Below are positions 41,308 through 50,796 of a DNA stretch of 64,000 nucleotides, in pieces (the first letter of the stretch is position 1; each line of letters begins with the position of its first letter). Under the pieces are notes generated by a model, which worked only from the letters and a program-made list of their open reading frames with translations, ran no database searches and was not told where the DNA came from. Source of the DNA: Bradyrhizobium genosp. SA-3 (GTDB lineage Bacteria; Pseudomonadota; Alphaproteobacteria; Rhizobiales; Xanthobacteraceae); NCBI RefSeq assembly GCF_004212635.1, contig NZ_PSRT01000006.1, positions 1-64,000 of the forward strand. Direction: 5' to 3'. The translations under genes and the position numbers were made by a program.

Positions 41308-42864
41308 ATGGCGCAGAGTGCCGAACACGTGCTCGATCATCTCGAACTGTTCCGCGGTCCAGAATACCAGCAGATGCTGGCCAAGAAAAAGATATTCGAG
41401 AATCCTCGCGATCCCGCCGAGGTCGAACGTATCAAGGAATGGACGAAGACGGCCGAATATCGCGAAAAGAACTTTGCGCGGGAGGCGCTAGCGGTAAATC
41501 CGGCCAAGGCCTGCCAGCCGCTTGGCGCCGTATTCGCCTCTGTTGGCTTTGAGGGCACGCTGCCCTTCGTCCACGGCTCACAAGGCTGCGTGGCTTATTA
41601 CCGCAGCCATCTGTCGCGGCACTTCAAGGAGCCTAGCTCCTGCGTTTCTTCGTCGATGACGGAAGACGCTGCAGTATTCGGCGGCCTAAACAACATGATC
41701 GACGGGCTCGCGAACAGCTACAACATGTACAAACCCAAGATGATTGCGGTCTCCACGACCTGCATGGCCGAGGTGATCGGCGATGACCTCAACGCTTTCA
41801 TCAAGACGTCAAAAGAGAAAGGCTCGGTTCCGGCGGACTTCGACGTGCCGTTCGCCCACACGCCGGCGTTCGTCGGCAGCCACGTCACCGGTTATGACAA
41901 TGCGCTCAAGGGCATTCTGGAGCATTTTTGGGACGGCAAGGCCGGAACAGCGCCGAAGCTGGAGCGCAAGCCGAACGGGGCGATCAACATCATTGGTGGG
42001 TTCGATGGCTATACCGTCGGAAACCTTCGCGAGATCAAGCGCATCTTGGCGTTGATGGGCATCCAGCACACGATTCTCGCCGATAATTCTGAAGTCTTCG
42101 ATACTCCGACAGACGGCGAATTCCGGATGTATGACGGCGGCACGACGCTGGAAGATGCGGCCAACGCGGTTCACGCCAAGGCGACAATCTCCATGCAGCA
42201 GTGGTGCACCGAAAAAACGCTGCCATTCGTGGCTGAGCATGGGCAGGACGTCGTATCCTTCAACTACCCGGTGGGCTTATCCGCAACGGATGACTTTCTC
42301 GTGGCGCTGTCACGCATCAGCGGCAAGGAAATTCCCGAGCAACTCGCGCGAGAACGTGGCCGCCTGGTCGATGCCATCGCTGACTCCAGCTCGCATATCC
42401 ATGGCAAGAAGTTCGCGATCTATGGCGATCCGGATCTTTGCTACGGGTTGGCTGCGTTTCTGCTCGAACTCGGCGCCGAACCGACCCATGTGCTGTCCAC
42501 CAACGGCAACAAGGGGTGGCACGAAAAAATGCAGGCGCTGCTTGCTAGCTCGCCATTTGGGCAGGGGTGCCAAGCCTATCCGGGCCGAGACCTCTGGCAC
42601 ATGCGTTCACTCCTGTTCACCGAGCCGGTCGATTTTCTGATTGGCAACACCTATGGCAAGTATCTGGAGCGTGATACCGGAACGCCACTGATCCGCATCG
42701 GCTTTCCGGTTTTTGATCGGCATCACCATCACCGCTCCCCCCTATGGGGCTATCAGGGCGGCCTGAATGTGCTGGTGAAGATCCTGGACAAGATCTTCGA
42801 CGAGATCGACAAGAAGACAAACGTTCTTGGCAAAACTGACTACAGCTTCGACATCATTCGTTGA
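41308..42864 (+). CDS. nifK: Nitrogenase MoFe protein beta chain, 518 aa
   Basis: NifK pairs with NifD. P-cluster cysteines lie in [39 protein letters not shown] and [12 protein letters not shown]. The gene is full length, 66 bp after nifD, with GAAGGAC before the ATG. Confidence 0.98.
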   Translation: MAQSAEHVLDHLELFRGPEYQQMLAKKKIFENPRDPAEVERIKEWTKTAEYREKNFAREALAVNPAKACQPLGAVFASVGFEGTLPFVHGSQGCVAYYRSHLSRHFKEPSSCVSSSMTEDAAVFGGLNNMIDGLANSYNMYKPKMIAVSTTCMAEVIGDDLNAFIKTSKEKGSVPADFDVPFAHTPAFVGSHVTGYDNALKGILEHFWDGKAGTAPKLERKPNGAINIIGGFDGYTVGNLREIKRILALMGIQHTILADNSEVFDTPTDGEFRMYDGGTTLEDAANAVHAKATISMQQWCTEKTLPFVAEHGQDVVSFNYPVGLSATDDFLVALSRISGKEIPEQLARERGRLVDAIADSSSHIHGKKFAIYGDPDLCYGLAAFLLELGAEPTHVLSTNGNKGWHEKMQALLASSPFGQGCQAYPGRDLWHMRSLLFTEPVDFLIGNTYGKYLERDTGTPLIRIGFPVFDRHHHHRSPLWGYQGGLNVLVKILDKIFDEIDKKTNVLGKTDYSFDIIR

Positions 42865-42879
42865 TGAGCGACCGTGCGC

Positions 42880-42910
42880 GTGCCATCGCCCAAGCACTCG
42901 ACGATGGCAC
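42880..42910 (+). repeat. Inverted repeat between nifK and nifE
   Basis: GTGCCATCG and CGATGGCAC form a perfect 9-bp stem around a 13-nt loop. No T-run follows, so it is better read as an mRNA-processing or stabilising hairpin, or a partial terminator, than as a full terminator. Confidence 0.6.
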
Positions 42911-42961
42911 AAGCACACGACGGTTGACCATGCAATTAGTTTGCGCTGAGAGGAAAAAGGG

Positions 42962-44608
42962 ATGAGTTCACTAGCGGCCACGGTCCAAAATATTTTCGAC
43001 GAGCCGGGCTGCGCCAAGAATGGCAGTAAGTCGGAGGCTGAACGGAAGAAGGGCTGCACCAAACAGCTGCAGCCGGGTAGCGCCGCCGGCGGCTGTGCTT
43101 TCGATGGCGCCAAGGTTGCGCTGCAGCCGTTCACTGACGTCGCTCACTTGGTGCATGGTCCGATCGCGTGCGAAGGTAATTCCTGGGACAATCGCGGCGC
43201 GGCGTCGTCCGGCTCGAATCTGTGGCGCACCGCATTCACAACCGATTTGAGCGAAACCGATATTGTATTCGGAGGCGAGAAGCGGCTCTGCAAAGCGATC
43301 AAGGAGATCATCGACAAGTGCGACCCGCCCGCCATCTTCGTCTATCAAACCTGCATCCCGGCGATGATCGGCGACGACATCAACGCAGTCTGTAAGGCAG
43401 CATCTCAAAGGTTCGCAAAGCCGGTGATCCCGATCAATTCCCCGGGCTTCGTCGGCTCGAAGAACCTCGGTAATAAGCTCGCCGGCGAGGCTTTGCTCGA
43501 CTATGTAATCGGGACGCAAGAACCGGACTACACCACGCCGTACGATATCAACCTGATCGGGGAATACAACCTTTCGGGAGAGCTCTGGCAAGTGAAGCCA
43601 TTGCTAGACGAGCTTGGAATACGGATTCTCTCCTGCATCTCCGGCGATGGCAAATATCGCGAAGTCGCTTCATCTCATCGCGCGCGGGCGGCGATGTTGG
43701 TGTGCTCAAAGTCCATGATCAACGTCGCACGCAAGATGGAGGAACGCTACGGGATCCCGTTCTTCGAGGGGTCGTTCTACGGTATTCAAGATTCGAGCGA
43801 ATCGCTGCGTCAGCTTGCCCGCTTATTGGTTGAACGCGGCGCGCCGACAGATCTGCTCCGCCGCACCGAAGCGGTGATCGCGCGCGAGGAGGCGTGGGCC
43901 TGGGCTGCGATCGAGCCGTACAAGCCACGATTCGAAGGCAAGAAGGCCTTGTTGATTACCGGCGGCGTCAAGTCATGGTCGGTCGTTGCGGCACTCCAGG
44001 AAGCCGGGCTTGAGTTAGTCGGAACCAGCGTGAAGAAATCAACCAGGGAAGACAAGGAGCGCATCAAGGAGCTCATGGGGCAGGATGCCCACATGATCGA
44101 GGACATGACGCCGCGCGAAATGTACAAGATGTTGAAGGACGCAAAAGCGGACATCATGCTATCGGGCGGCAAGTCGCAGTTCGTCGCGCTGAAAGCGGCG
44201 ATGCCCTGGCTCGATATCAACCAGGAGCGCTGCCACGCCTATATGGGCTATGTCGGAATGGTTAAGCTGGTGGAGGAGATCGATAAGTCGCTCTCCAGTC
44301 CGATGTGGGAGCAGCTACGTCGACCGGCACCATGGGACGCATTGGCCAAGGCGATGGAGCAGATGCAATCGCCGGTGGCCGCGATCGACTGTGATCCGAC
44401 GCTCGCCGAAACCGCGCGCCGCGCCAAGAAGATCTGCGTGTGTAACACGGTCGATCTGGGCACGATCGAGGATGCAATCTACGCGCACGGCCTGAGGAGC
44501 GTCGCAGCGGTCAGAGAGCATACCAATGCGGTCGGTGGCTGCTGCCAAAGACGCATCGAAGGTATCTTGGTGTCCGAGCCATCTGCCATGCGACAGGCCG
44601 CAGAATAG
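42962..44608 (+). CDS. nifE: FeMo-co scaffold protein NifE, 548 aa
   Basis: NifE with NifN forms the scaffold on which the cofactor precursor matures. Conserved parts are PGSAAGGCAFDGAKVAL, HGPIACEGNSWDNRG, YQTCIPAMIGDDI and NQERCHAYMGYVGM. GAGAGGAAAAAGGG precedes the ATG. It overlaps nothing; nifN follows eleven bases downstream. Confidence 0.97.
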   Translation: MSSLAATVQNIFDEPGCAKNGSKSEAERKKGCTKQLQPGSAAGGCAFDGAKVALQPFTDVAHLVHGPIACEGNSWDNRGAASSGSNLWRTAFTTDLSETDIVFGGEKRLCKAIKEIIDKCDPPAIFVYQTCIPAMIGDDINAVCKAASQRFAKPVIPINSPGFVGSKNLGNKLAGEALLDYVIGTQEPDYTTPYDINLIGEYNLSGELWQVKPLLDELGIRILSCISGDGKYREVASSHRARAAMLVCSKSMINVARKMEERYGIPFFEGSFYGIQDSSESLRQLARLLVERGAPTDLLRRTEAVIAREEAWAWAAIEPYKPRFEGKKALLITGGVKSWSVVAALQEAGLELVGTSVKKSTREDKERIKELMGQDAHMIEDMTPREMYKMLKDAKADIMLSGGKSQFVALKAAMPWLDINQERCHAYMGYVGMVKLVEEIDKSLSSPMWEQLRRPAPWDALAKAMEQMQSPVAAIDCDPTLAETARRAKKICVCNTVDLGTIEDAIYAHGLRSVAAVREHTNAVGGCCQRRIEGILVSEPSAMRQAAE

Positions 44609-44618
44609 GGGAGGCGTC

Positions 44619-46028
44619 ATGGCCATCGTCACGGCGCCGACAAAGGCCTGCGCTGTCAACCCGCTGAAGATGAGCCAGCCGATCGGCGGCGCATTCGCCT
44701 TCATGGGGCTGCGCGGGGCGATGCCGCTTCTGCACGGATCCCAGGGGTGCACATCCTTCGGGCTCACGCTCTTTGTCCGGCATTTCAAAGAGGCAGTACC
44801 GCTGCAGACCACCGCGATGAGCGAAGTCGCGACCGTACTCGGCGGCTATGAGAATCTCGAGCAGGCGATACTGAACATCTACAACCGTACCAAGCCAAAG
44901 ATCATCGGAATCTGCTCGACCGGTGTCACTGAGACCAACGGCGACGATGTGGATGCCTACCTCAAGCTCATCCGGAGCAAGCATCCGCAACTTGCAAAGT
45001 TGCCACTGGTGTATGTCTCGACGCCTGATTTCAAGGGCGCGTTCCAGGACGGCTGGGAGAAGGCTGTGGCGCGCATTGTGGAGGTGCTGGTGGAAGGGCC
45101 CAGCGCCAATGGCCTGCGGGATCCATCGAAGGTGAATGTTCTGCCGGGATGTCACCTCACGCCCGGCGACCTGGATGAACTCCGTGTCATATTGGAGGAT
45201 TTCGGGTTGTGCCCGTCCTTCCTCCCTGACCTCGCGGGATCGCTCGATGGGCATATCCCCGATGAGTTTACGCCAACGACCATCGGCGGCATCGGCGTCG
45301 ACGAAATTGCGAGCATGGGCCGCGCCGGGTGGACGATTGCAATCGGCGCGCAGATGCGGCGAGCGGCAGAGGTCATGCAGGTCAAGACCGACGTGCCTTT
45401 TCGTGTCTTCGAGCGGCTGTGTGGTCTCTGTCCGAACGACGAATTCATGACGTTCTTGAGCGAGATCAGCGGCCGCCCCATACCATTGAAATATCGGCGC
45501 CAGCGCGGTCAGCTCGCCGATGCAATGCTGGACGCGCACTTCCATATTGGCGGTCGCAAAGTTGCGATCGGCGCTGAGCCAGACCTTCTGTTCGATCTGT
45601 CCGGCATGCTGCACGACATGGGCGCGCACGTGACCGCGGCCGTGACGACCACTCAGTCGGAGGTGATCGAGCGGATCAAGACCAAGGAGGTACTCATTGG
45701 CGATCTCGAGGATCTGGAAGGGCTTGCCAAAACAAAGCATTGCGACCTGCTGATCACGCATTCGCATGGCAGGCAAGCGGCGGCCCGGCTGAAAGTGCCG
45801 TTCTATCGTATGGGGTTTCCGATGTTCGATCGACTTGGCGCGGGACACCAACTATCCGTGGGCTATCGTGGTACCCGCAATCTGATCTTCGAAATCGCCA
45901 ATCTCGTGATCGCGCACCGCGAGGAGAACGATCAGCCTACGCCCGATAGATGGCGGACTGCGGCCGGACTACCACGATGCTCGGGGTATCGCAGCTCCAC
46001 CGGCGCAGCTGAGAGGTCGATTGCATGA
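44619..46028 (+). CDS. nifN: FeMo-co scaffold protein NifN, 469 aa
   Basis: NifN is the NifK-like partner of NifE. Motifs include LKMSQPIGGAFAFMGLRGAMPLLHGSQGC-type N-terminus and ICSTGVTETNGDDV. I choose the ATG at 44619 after a GGGGAGG site; the frame is open back to 44526 inside nifE. The last 30 residues are basic and variable. It overlaps nifX by four bases. Confidence 0.96.
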   Translation: MAIVTAPTKACAVNPLKMSQPIGGAFAFMGLRGAMPLLHGSQGCTSFGLTLFVRHFKEAVPLQTTAMSEVATVLGGYENLEQAILNIYNRTKPKIIGICSTGVTETNGDDVDAYLKLIRSKHPQLAKLPLVYVSTPDFKGAFQDGWEKAVARIVEVLVEGPSANGLRDPSKVNVLPGCHLTPGDLDELRVILEDFGLCPSFLPDLAGSLDGHIPDEFTPTTIGGIGVDEIASMGRAGWTIAIGAQMRRAAEVMQVKTDVPFRVFERLCGLCPNDEFMTFLSEISGRPIPLKYRRQRGQLADAMLDAHFHIGGRKVAIGAEPDLLFDLSGMLHDMGAHVTAAVTTTQSEVIERIKTKEVLIGDLEDLEGLAKTKHCDLLITHSHGRQAAARLKVPFYRMGFPMFDRLGAGHQLSVGYRGTRNLIFEIANLVIAHREENDQPTPDRWRTAAGLPRCSGYRSSTGAAERSIA

Positions 46029-46420
46029 AGGTCGCATTTGCCACTCAGGACCTGAGACGCGTCGATGCCCATTTTGGTTGGGCAAAGAATATCGCAATCT
46101 ACGATGTCACGCCTGGCGGGCACGTGTTTCTCAAAGCGATTGAGTTTGAGGGCGATCTTAAGGAAGACGGTAACGACGACAAGTTGGCGCCGAAGATCGA
46201 GGCGATCAAGGATTGCGCAATCCTTTACGTCGCCGCCATTGGCGGTGCCGGGGCTGCGCGAGTGGTGGCCAACAAGATCCATCCTATCAAGGTGAATAAG
46301 CCAGAAAGCATTCTGGTGTTGCTCGAAAAACTCGAGCGCGTACTGAAGGGCACGCCACCTCCCTGGCTACGCAAGGCCATGGCAAAGGACCGACGGTGTA
46401 CGTTCGAGTTCGATGAATGA
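46025..46420 (+). CDS. nifX: FeMo-co precursor carrier NifX, 131 aa
   Basis: Dinitrogenase iron-molybdenum cofactor-binding domain protein that carries NifB-co/VK-cluster between NifB and NifEN. The N-terminus KVAFATQDLRRVDAHFGWAKNIAIYDV is typical. ATGA overlap with nifN. Confidence 0.93.
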   Translation: MKVAFATQDLRRVDAHFGWAKNIAIYDVTPGGHVFLKAIEFEGDLKEDGNDDKLAPKIEAIKDCAILYVAAIGGAGAARVVANKIHPIKVNKPESILVLLEKLERVLKGTPPPWLRKAMAKDRRCTFEFDE

Positions 46421-46426
46421 GGTGAT

Positions 46427-46903
46427 ATGACCGCAAAAATAGAGCAGCAGGGCAGCGCCGTCGACGCGCCGTTCCTCAAGGAGTTGATCAAGATTTGGCG
46501 TGCTCAGGATACCAACGGAGCCTGGGAGGCGAAGAGCGATCTTGACCTGCTCGAACCCTATATCCTGGACAAGGAGAAACGGCGCGCATTGCCGATTATC
46601 GGTGATCCTGATCCCGATACGCTGTGGCGGCTTAAGCTGTTCTTCGATGCGGTCGCGCTCTCGATCGAGAGGGAAACCGGTGTGATGATCCAGCCGATCC
46701 TGGATCTGCATCATGAAGGCTTCGGCCGCATGGTGCTCATCTCAGGCCGGCTGATCGCCGTGAACAAGCAGCTGCGCGATGTGCATCGCTTCGGATTTCC
46801 TAATTTCGTAAAGCTCGCGCAGGAGGGCGACAAATATGTCAGCGACGGAATCGACCTGATTCGGAAATTTCCGGACGTGGCGAACTATTGGGGATACTCA
46901 TGA
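46427..46903 (+). CDS. NifX-associated protein (DUF269), 158 aa
   Basis: Members of this family nearly always sit directly downstream of nifX in diazotrophs; the function is unknown. The sequence [21 protein letters not shown] and the segment [25 protein letters not shown] are characteristic. It is translationally coupled to the next gene (4-base overlap). Confidence 0.9.
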   Translation: MTAKIEQQGSAVDAPFLKELIKIWRAQDTNGAWEAKSDLDLLEPYILDKEKRRALPIIGDPDPDTLWRLKLFFDAVALSIERETGVMIQPILDLHHEGFGRMVLISGRLIAVNKQLRDVHRFGFPNFVKLAQEGDKYVSDGIDLIRKFPDVANYWGYS

Positions 46904-47100
46904 GCGATCGTGAAACACTGAAGGCAGAACTAAAGAAGCTGTCTGTCAAGGCGACACAAGCCAAGATGGATCTGCACGATCTTTCGGAAGAATTGCCCGT
47001 CAACTGGACCTCAATCATGGTGGTGGCGCAGAAGGCGCACAATGCCTATGCCGAACTCGAGCGCAAGAGCCATGATTTGAAGGCGCTGGAAAATACTTAA
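46900..47100 (+). CDS. Nif-associated small helical protein (DUF683 / CCE_0567 type), 66 aa
   Basis: A short, charged, predicted helical hairpin protein ([27 protein letters not shown]). The family is found next to nifX genes, and one member is a metal-binding helical protein. Start ATG at 46900 overlaps the preceding gene. Confidence 0.85.
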   Translation: MSDRETLKAELKKLSVKATQAKMDLHDLSEELPVNWTSIMVVAQKAHNAYAELERKSHDLKALENT

Positions 47101-47114
47101 AAGGGGCCCGACCC

Positions 47115-47414
47115 ATGTCATTTGCAACGCGCGATGGACGCAACTGGACACCAGAATATCTGATCTCGATCAATAGCAAGAAGTGCATCGGCTGTGGCCG
47201 CTGTTTCAAGGTGTGCGGTCGAGATGTCATGACCTTGAAAGGTATCAACGAGGAGGGCGAACTTGTCGACCTCGACAATGACGAGGACGATGAAATCGAA
47301 AAGAAGGTCATGATTCTGAACGATCAGGGCGCTTGCATCGGCTGTGGTGCATGCGCCAGGGTTTGCCCGGCCAACTGCCAGACCCACGTTTCAGGCGCAG
47401 TCGAAGCTGCGTGA
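47115..47414 (+). CDS. fdxB: Ferredoxin III, nif-specific, 2[4Fe-4S], 99 aa
   Basis: Two classical motifs, CIGCGRCFKVCGR and CIGCGACARVCPANC, are separated by an acidic insert (DLDNDEDDEIEKK) typical of nif-associated ferredoxin III. It closes the nifDKENX-DUF269-DUF683-fdxB operon. Confidence 0.92.
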   Translation: MSFATRDGRNWTPEYLISINSKKCIGCGRCFKVCGRDVMTLKGINEEGELVDLDNDEDDEIEKKVMILNDQGACIGCGACARVCPANCQTHVSGAVEAA

Positions 47415-47695
47415 GCGAAGGCGGCTACCAGCCACCGCGTTAGCTCTCCGGCAAATGGTCCAGAAAGGTTGAAGCGCGAAAGCTGCAGCTGCGCAGCCAG
47501 CATGGAAAGGGCAGCAAGGCTCAATGCTCGTGCGAATTGGTCTGAATTATGCGCCCGGGCCAATGAAGTGTGCCGCAATGGCGAAGCTTGCGCGTTGGAT
47601 TGCCAGAAACACGATCCGTTCCGGCACTTGTAGGGTTCTTGCAGGGGTGATTGCACAGCGACAATGAAGAACGTCTTGCAATAAACGAGCGATGA
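47415..47695. other. Intergenic; weak -24/-12-like sequence at 47537-47553
   Basis: TTGGTCTGAATTATGCG keeps GG and GC at the right spacing but is otherwise a weak match, and no TGT-N10-ACA is nearby. The next gene may be read through from fdxB. Confidence 0.25.
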
Positions 47696-48091
47696 ATGCA
47701 GCCAAATCCCATCTATGCGATTTGCGGCTTTAACGAGATTCCGAGCCGCCAGGCCATGGGATTCCATCTTATGGTCGTCGAAGATGACGGCAATCACCGG
47801 CCGTGGTCCATCATTGTGGTGCGCTGGGGCAAAAAGGTGCTTGGCTATGTCAATAAATGCCCGCACAACAGCGTCAATTTGGACTGGGAGCGGAACGAAT
47901 TCCTCGATCCATACGGTATCCGGCTGATGTGCGGCAAGCACGGTTCGACCTTCGAACTCGGCACCGGGCGGTGCGTCGAAGGTCCATGTCAGGGTAGAGC
48001 GCTCACACCGATCGCGTTGGCGGTTCTGGATGGTGATATCTGTGTCCTCGGTGTGCGTCTTGTCGAAGACGATGCATCTCCCAACAACTGA
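47696..48091 (+). CDS. Rieske-type [2Fe-2S] protein, nif-associated (first copy), 131 aa
   Basis: The two cluster motifs are CPH (NKCPHNSVNL) and CxxH (LMCGKHGSTFEL), giving two Cys and two His ligands as in Rieske ferredoxins. No membrane segment or catalytic domain is attached, so it is a soluble small electron carrier. A paralogue lies at 57360-57833 with the same layout (VVR.....GYVN.CPH; C.GPC.G..L.P.ALAV..GD.C). Both are inside the nif region. Role in nitrogen fixation is inference from location. It is convergent with the next gene. Confidence 0.82.
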   Translation: MQPNPIYAICGFNEIPSRQAMGFHLMVVEDDGNHRPWSIIVVRWGKKVLGYVNKCPHNSVNLDWERNEFLDPYGIRLMCGKHGSTFELGTGRCVEGPCQGRALTPIALAVLDGDICVLGVRLVEDDASPNN

Positions 48092-48100
48092 AGACCGCGC

Positions 48101-48691
48101 TCAGACCGGCCGGTTTTCGTTGCGGTTTTTCACGGGCTCCATCCTCTTTAGCCCGTCGTGGTACGAGATCTCCTCATAGGACAAATCGAGATCCTTTGCG
48201 GCATCGAGGAGGTAATCAAGCTTGCCGCCCGGATCGAGCTTCTTGATGTCGTCCTTGTTGAGCCCGACCAGGTCCATCATCTCCTTCCAAACGGTGGATT
48301 CATCGCACGGTAGGACGTGGAAATTAATATCACCGAGCTTGATTCGATATTTCGCGAGCAAATCTATGTTGTTGCAGAAGATGAAGTAGCGGCCGTTTGG
48401 GCTTAAGGCACCGTCAAGGACGGTCGCGACGTCAGCAAGATAGGCGAAGGAATGCAGGTAGCCGGCCAGCACCGGAATAGTGCGTTCTCCGTCCTGCGCG
48501 ATCGTCAACACCTGTTCGATCGAATAGTCCGGCGGCCGTTTCTCGTCCGCGACTTGAGTCTGGAATTTTAGTGCGACGTCGCCGCGAAAGCCGAACCGGC
48601 CCGGCTTGGTAGTCCCGCTTTTGAGTACGGCATTGAGCAGGCGGCCCTCCTTCTCAAGTCTGCCGAGTGCGGTGTTCTCGATTGCAGTCAT
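48101..48691 (-). CDS. Unknown protein under a probable NifA promoter, 196 aa
   Basis: I do not recognise the family. The protein is soluble, without signal peptide or cysteine clusters, and mixed alpha/beta in appearance. Segments that look conserved-type are QVADEKRPPDYSIEQVLTIAQDGER, SPNGRYFIFCNNIDLLAKYRIKLGDINFHVLPCDEST and the charged C-terminus. Its minus-strand promoter (48749-48763) and the shared NifA site suggest co-expression with nitrogenase. It is divergent from the iscA-nifU-nifS operon. Confidence 0.75.
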   Translation of the reverse strand: MTAIENTALGRLEKEGRLLNAVLKSGTTKPGRFGFRGDVALKFQTQVADEKRPPDYSIEQVLTIAQDGERTIPVLAGYLHSFAYLADVATVLDGALSPNGRYFIFCNNIDLLAKYRIKLGDINFHVLPCDESTVWKEMMDLVGLNKDDIKKLDPGGKLDYLLDAAKDLDLSYEEISYHDGLKRMEPVKNRNENRPV

Positions 48692-48748
48692 TAAATTCTT
48701 CCTCGATCTAAGCTCTTAACCGACGCCTTGGCCGGTGCCAGATGCGAT

Positions 48749-48765
48749 GCAAATTGCTTGCCGTT
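48749..48765 (-). promoter_or_regulatory. Sigma54 -24/-12 promoter of the unknown gene at 48101-48691
   Basis: On the minus strand ACGGCAAGCAATTTGCA keeps GGCA.G at -24 and TTGCA at -12 with correct spacing. It lies about 60 bp before the ATG at 48691 and 83 bp from the NifA site at 48838-48853. Confidence 0.6.
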
Positions 48766-48837
48766 GCATGCGTCGCGGCCTTCGTCGTAGCTTAGAAAGA
48801 AAACGCGTCAATGGGCTGCGATCGCCTCAAGTAGCCT

Positions 48838-48853
48838 TGTCAGGAACCCGACA
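48838..48853. promoter_or_regulatory. NifA upstream activator site shared by two divergent promoters
   Basis: TGT-CAGGAACCCG-ACA is a perfect NifA site. It is 70 bp from the iscA promoter on one side and 83 bp from the promoter of the unknown gene on the other. Confidence 0.75.
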
Positions 48854-48912
48854 CCGGTCCCAAAGCCAACAGCCGCGATCCGAAAAAGTGAGCATCATCA
48901 AGCGTCTGCGCG

Positions 48913-48929
48913 CTGGCACGTGACTTGCC
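48913..48929 (+). promoter_or_regulatory. Sigma54 -24/-12 promoter of the iscA-nifU-nifS-nifT operon
   Basis: CTGGCACGTGACTTGCC matches CTGGCACG-N4-TTGC exactly, with only the last W position differing. It is about 35 bp from the iscA start. Confidence 0.88.
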
Positions 48930-48964
48930 CTTGGTAGCTAAATCCAAGCTGATGAGGGAAAGCC

Positions 48965-49285
48965 GTGATCAACCTGACGGATAGCGCAGTGAATGCAATC
49001 AAGAGCGCGATTTCATCGTCGACGCACCCGACCGGCGGGGTGCGCGTCATGATCGAAGCAGGCGGCTGCAATGGATTCAAATACAACATGGGTCTGGCCG
49101 AGGAAGCGAAGCCTGACGACACCGTGATCGAATGCGACGGGCTGAAGGTGTTCGTCGATAACAAGAGCCGTGAGCATCTGGTCGGTACGACCATCGATTT
49201 CGTGATGGCACTGGAGAGCTCTGGCTTTACCTTTCATAACCCGAACGCCACCGCGAACTGCTCCTGCGGAAAATCGTTCAGCTGA
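48965..49285 (+). CDS. iscA: IscA-type Fe-S carrier, 106 aa
   Basis: HesB/IscA-family A-type carrier. The three cysteines are in EAGGCNGFKY and the C-terminal CSCGKSFS. The start is a GTG at 48965 preceded by GAGGGA. As first gene before nifU-like and nifS it is a nif-specific iscA (often called iscN or nif-iscA). Confidence 0.9.
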   Translation: MINLTDSAVNAIKSAISSSTHPTGGVRVMIEAGGCNGFKYNMGLAEEAKPDDTVIECDGLKVFVDNKSREHLVGTTIDFVMALESSGFTFHNPNATANCSCGKSFS

Positions 49286-49327
49286 TGAAAAAAATCGTTC
49301 GAGCTGATGAGGAGCAGACATCGAAGC

Positions 49328-49618
49328 ATGCCGGCCGAACCAGAACAACTAAGGCAATCGTCGTCCACTGCGACAGACCGAGAGCGTCGCATTCGCGGCG
49401 CAATCGAAGAGATCCGACCCAATCTGCAACGCGACGGTGGCGACTGTCACCTGATCGGAATTGATGGCAGCAGGGTCATCGTCAGGCTGACCAGTGCCTG
49501 CACGTTGTGTAAGCTTTCGAGGGTGACGCTGGAAGGCATTCAGGCGCGGCTGGTCGATAAACTCGGCGAATTGGTTCGCCTGATCCCCGTAGCTGCTGCA
49601 GGCGAGGCAGTGGATTGA
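49328..49618 (+). CDS. nifU: NifU-like protein, C-terminal (Nfu) domain only, 96 aa
   Basis: Only the Nfu-type C-terminal domain is present (IRGAIEEIRPNLQRDGGDCHLIGIDGSRVIVRL), with the cluster-binding CTLC (CxxC). The IscU-like N-terminus and the central [2Fe-2S] domain of full NifU are absent, which is common in Bradyrhizobium-type clusters. ATG at 49328 chosen; the frame is open from 49307. It overlaps nifS by four bases. Confidence 0.87.
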   Translation: MPAEPEQLRQSSSTATDRERRIRGAIEEIRPNLQRDGGDCHLIGIDGSRVIVRLTSACTLCKLSRVTLEGIQARLVDKLGELVRLIPVAAAGEAVD

Positions 49619-50796
49619 GCGAAAATCGAGTGCCGATTTACCTCGATAACAATGCAACGACACGGACCGATCCATCCGTCGTGCAAGCCATGTTGCCGTT
49701 CTTCACCGAGCAATTCGGCAATGCCTCGTCCACGCATGCCTTTGGCAGCGAGGTCGCAGTCGCTCTGAGGCAGGCCCGGCGTAGCTTGCGGGGCCTGCTA
49801 GGGAACGCATACGATCATGAAATCGTTTTCACATCGGGAGGGACCGAGGCCAATAATGCCGCGGTCCTCTCTGCGCTTGCGACGCAGGAAGACCGCGACG
49901 AGATCGTCACCACCTCGGTAGAGCACTCCGCCGTTCTTGCGCTAACCGAGCAATTGGCGGCAAGAGGAGTCAAGACGCACATCGTACCCGTAGATTCCCG
50001 CGGACGGCTCGACATCGAGGCGTTTCGCTGCGCGCTCGGGCCACGCACAGCGATTGCCTCGGTTATGTGGGCCAACAACGAGACCGGAACGATGTTTCCT
50101 GTGGAGTTTCTGGCCGGGTTGACCCGTGAGGCGGGCGCGCTGTTTCACACAGATGCGGTCCAGGCCATCGGTAAGGAGCGCGTGAACCTAAAGGACAGTG
50201 CGATCGACATGCTGTCGCTATCCGCGCACAAACTGCACGGCCCCAAGGGGATCGGCGCGCTATATTTGCGCAAAGGGACAAAATTCCGGTCGCTGATCTG
50301 CGGCGGATCACAGGAACGAGGGCGCCGCGGTGGGACTGAGAATATTCCCGGCATCGTCGGCCTCGGAAAGGCTGCCGAGCTTGCGGCGGAGCGGCTCGAA
50401 CCGGAGCGCGTTCGCATTAGCGCGTTGCGCGACCGCCTTGAGCAGGGAATTTTGCATAATGGCGAGTGCGTTGCGCTCGGCGATATCAGCAATCGATTAG
50501 CGAACACGGCCAATATTGCCTTCGATCATCTCGAAGCCGAAGCCATCGCTCACCATCTCAATCGGGCGGGCATCGCCGTGTCGATCGGATCAGCCTGCAA
50601 CTCCGGCTCAATGCAGCCATCGCATGTTCTGCGTGCCATGCAGGTGCCGGCGTGGCGGATACGCGGCGCGGTGCGCTTTTCTCTGTCGCGTGAAACCTCC
50701 TTCGCGGAGGTCGATGAGGTCGTGTGCGCAGTGTCCGACATCGTGGCTCGCCTGCGCGCCACCTCCCGCGTCACAGTCAGGGAGTTGACCTCGTGA
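49615..50796 (+). CDS. nifS: Cysteine desulfurase NifS, 393 aa
   Basis: Group I desulfurase that supplies sulfur for nitrogenase clusters. Motifs are YLDNNATTRTDP, TSGGTEANNAA, the PLP lysine in SLSAHKLHGPKGIGALY and the catalytic Cys in SIGSACNSGSMQPSHVL. The start codon is TTG at 49615, overlapping the nifU stop. Second nif-linked desulfurase beside sufS. Confidence 0.96.
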   Translation: MSENRVPIYLDNNATTRTDPSVVQAMLPFFTEQFGNASSTHAFGSEVAVALRQARRSLRGLLGNAYDHEIVFTSGGTEANNAAVLSALATQEDRDEIVTTSVEHSAVLALTEQLAARGVKTHIVPVDSRGRLDIEAFRCALGPRTAIASVMWANNETGTMFPVEFLAGLTREAGALFHTDAVQAIGKERVNLKDSAIDMLSLSAHKLHGPKGIGALYLRKGTKFRSLICGGSQERGRRGGTENIPGIVGLGKAAELAAERLEPERVRISALRDRLEQGILHNGECVALGDISNRLANTANIAFDHLEAEAIAHHLNRAGIAVSIGSACNSGSMQPSHVLRAMQVPAWRIRGAVRFSLSRETSFAEVDEVVCAVSDIVARLRATSRVTVRELTS

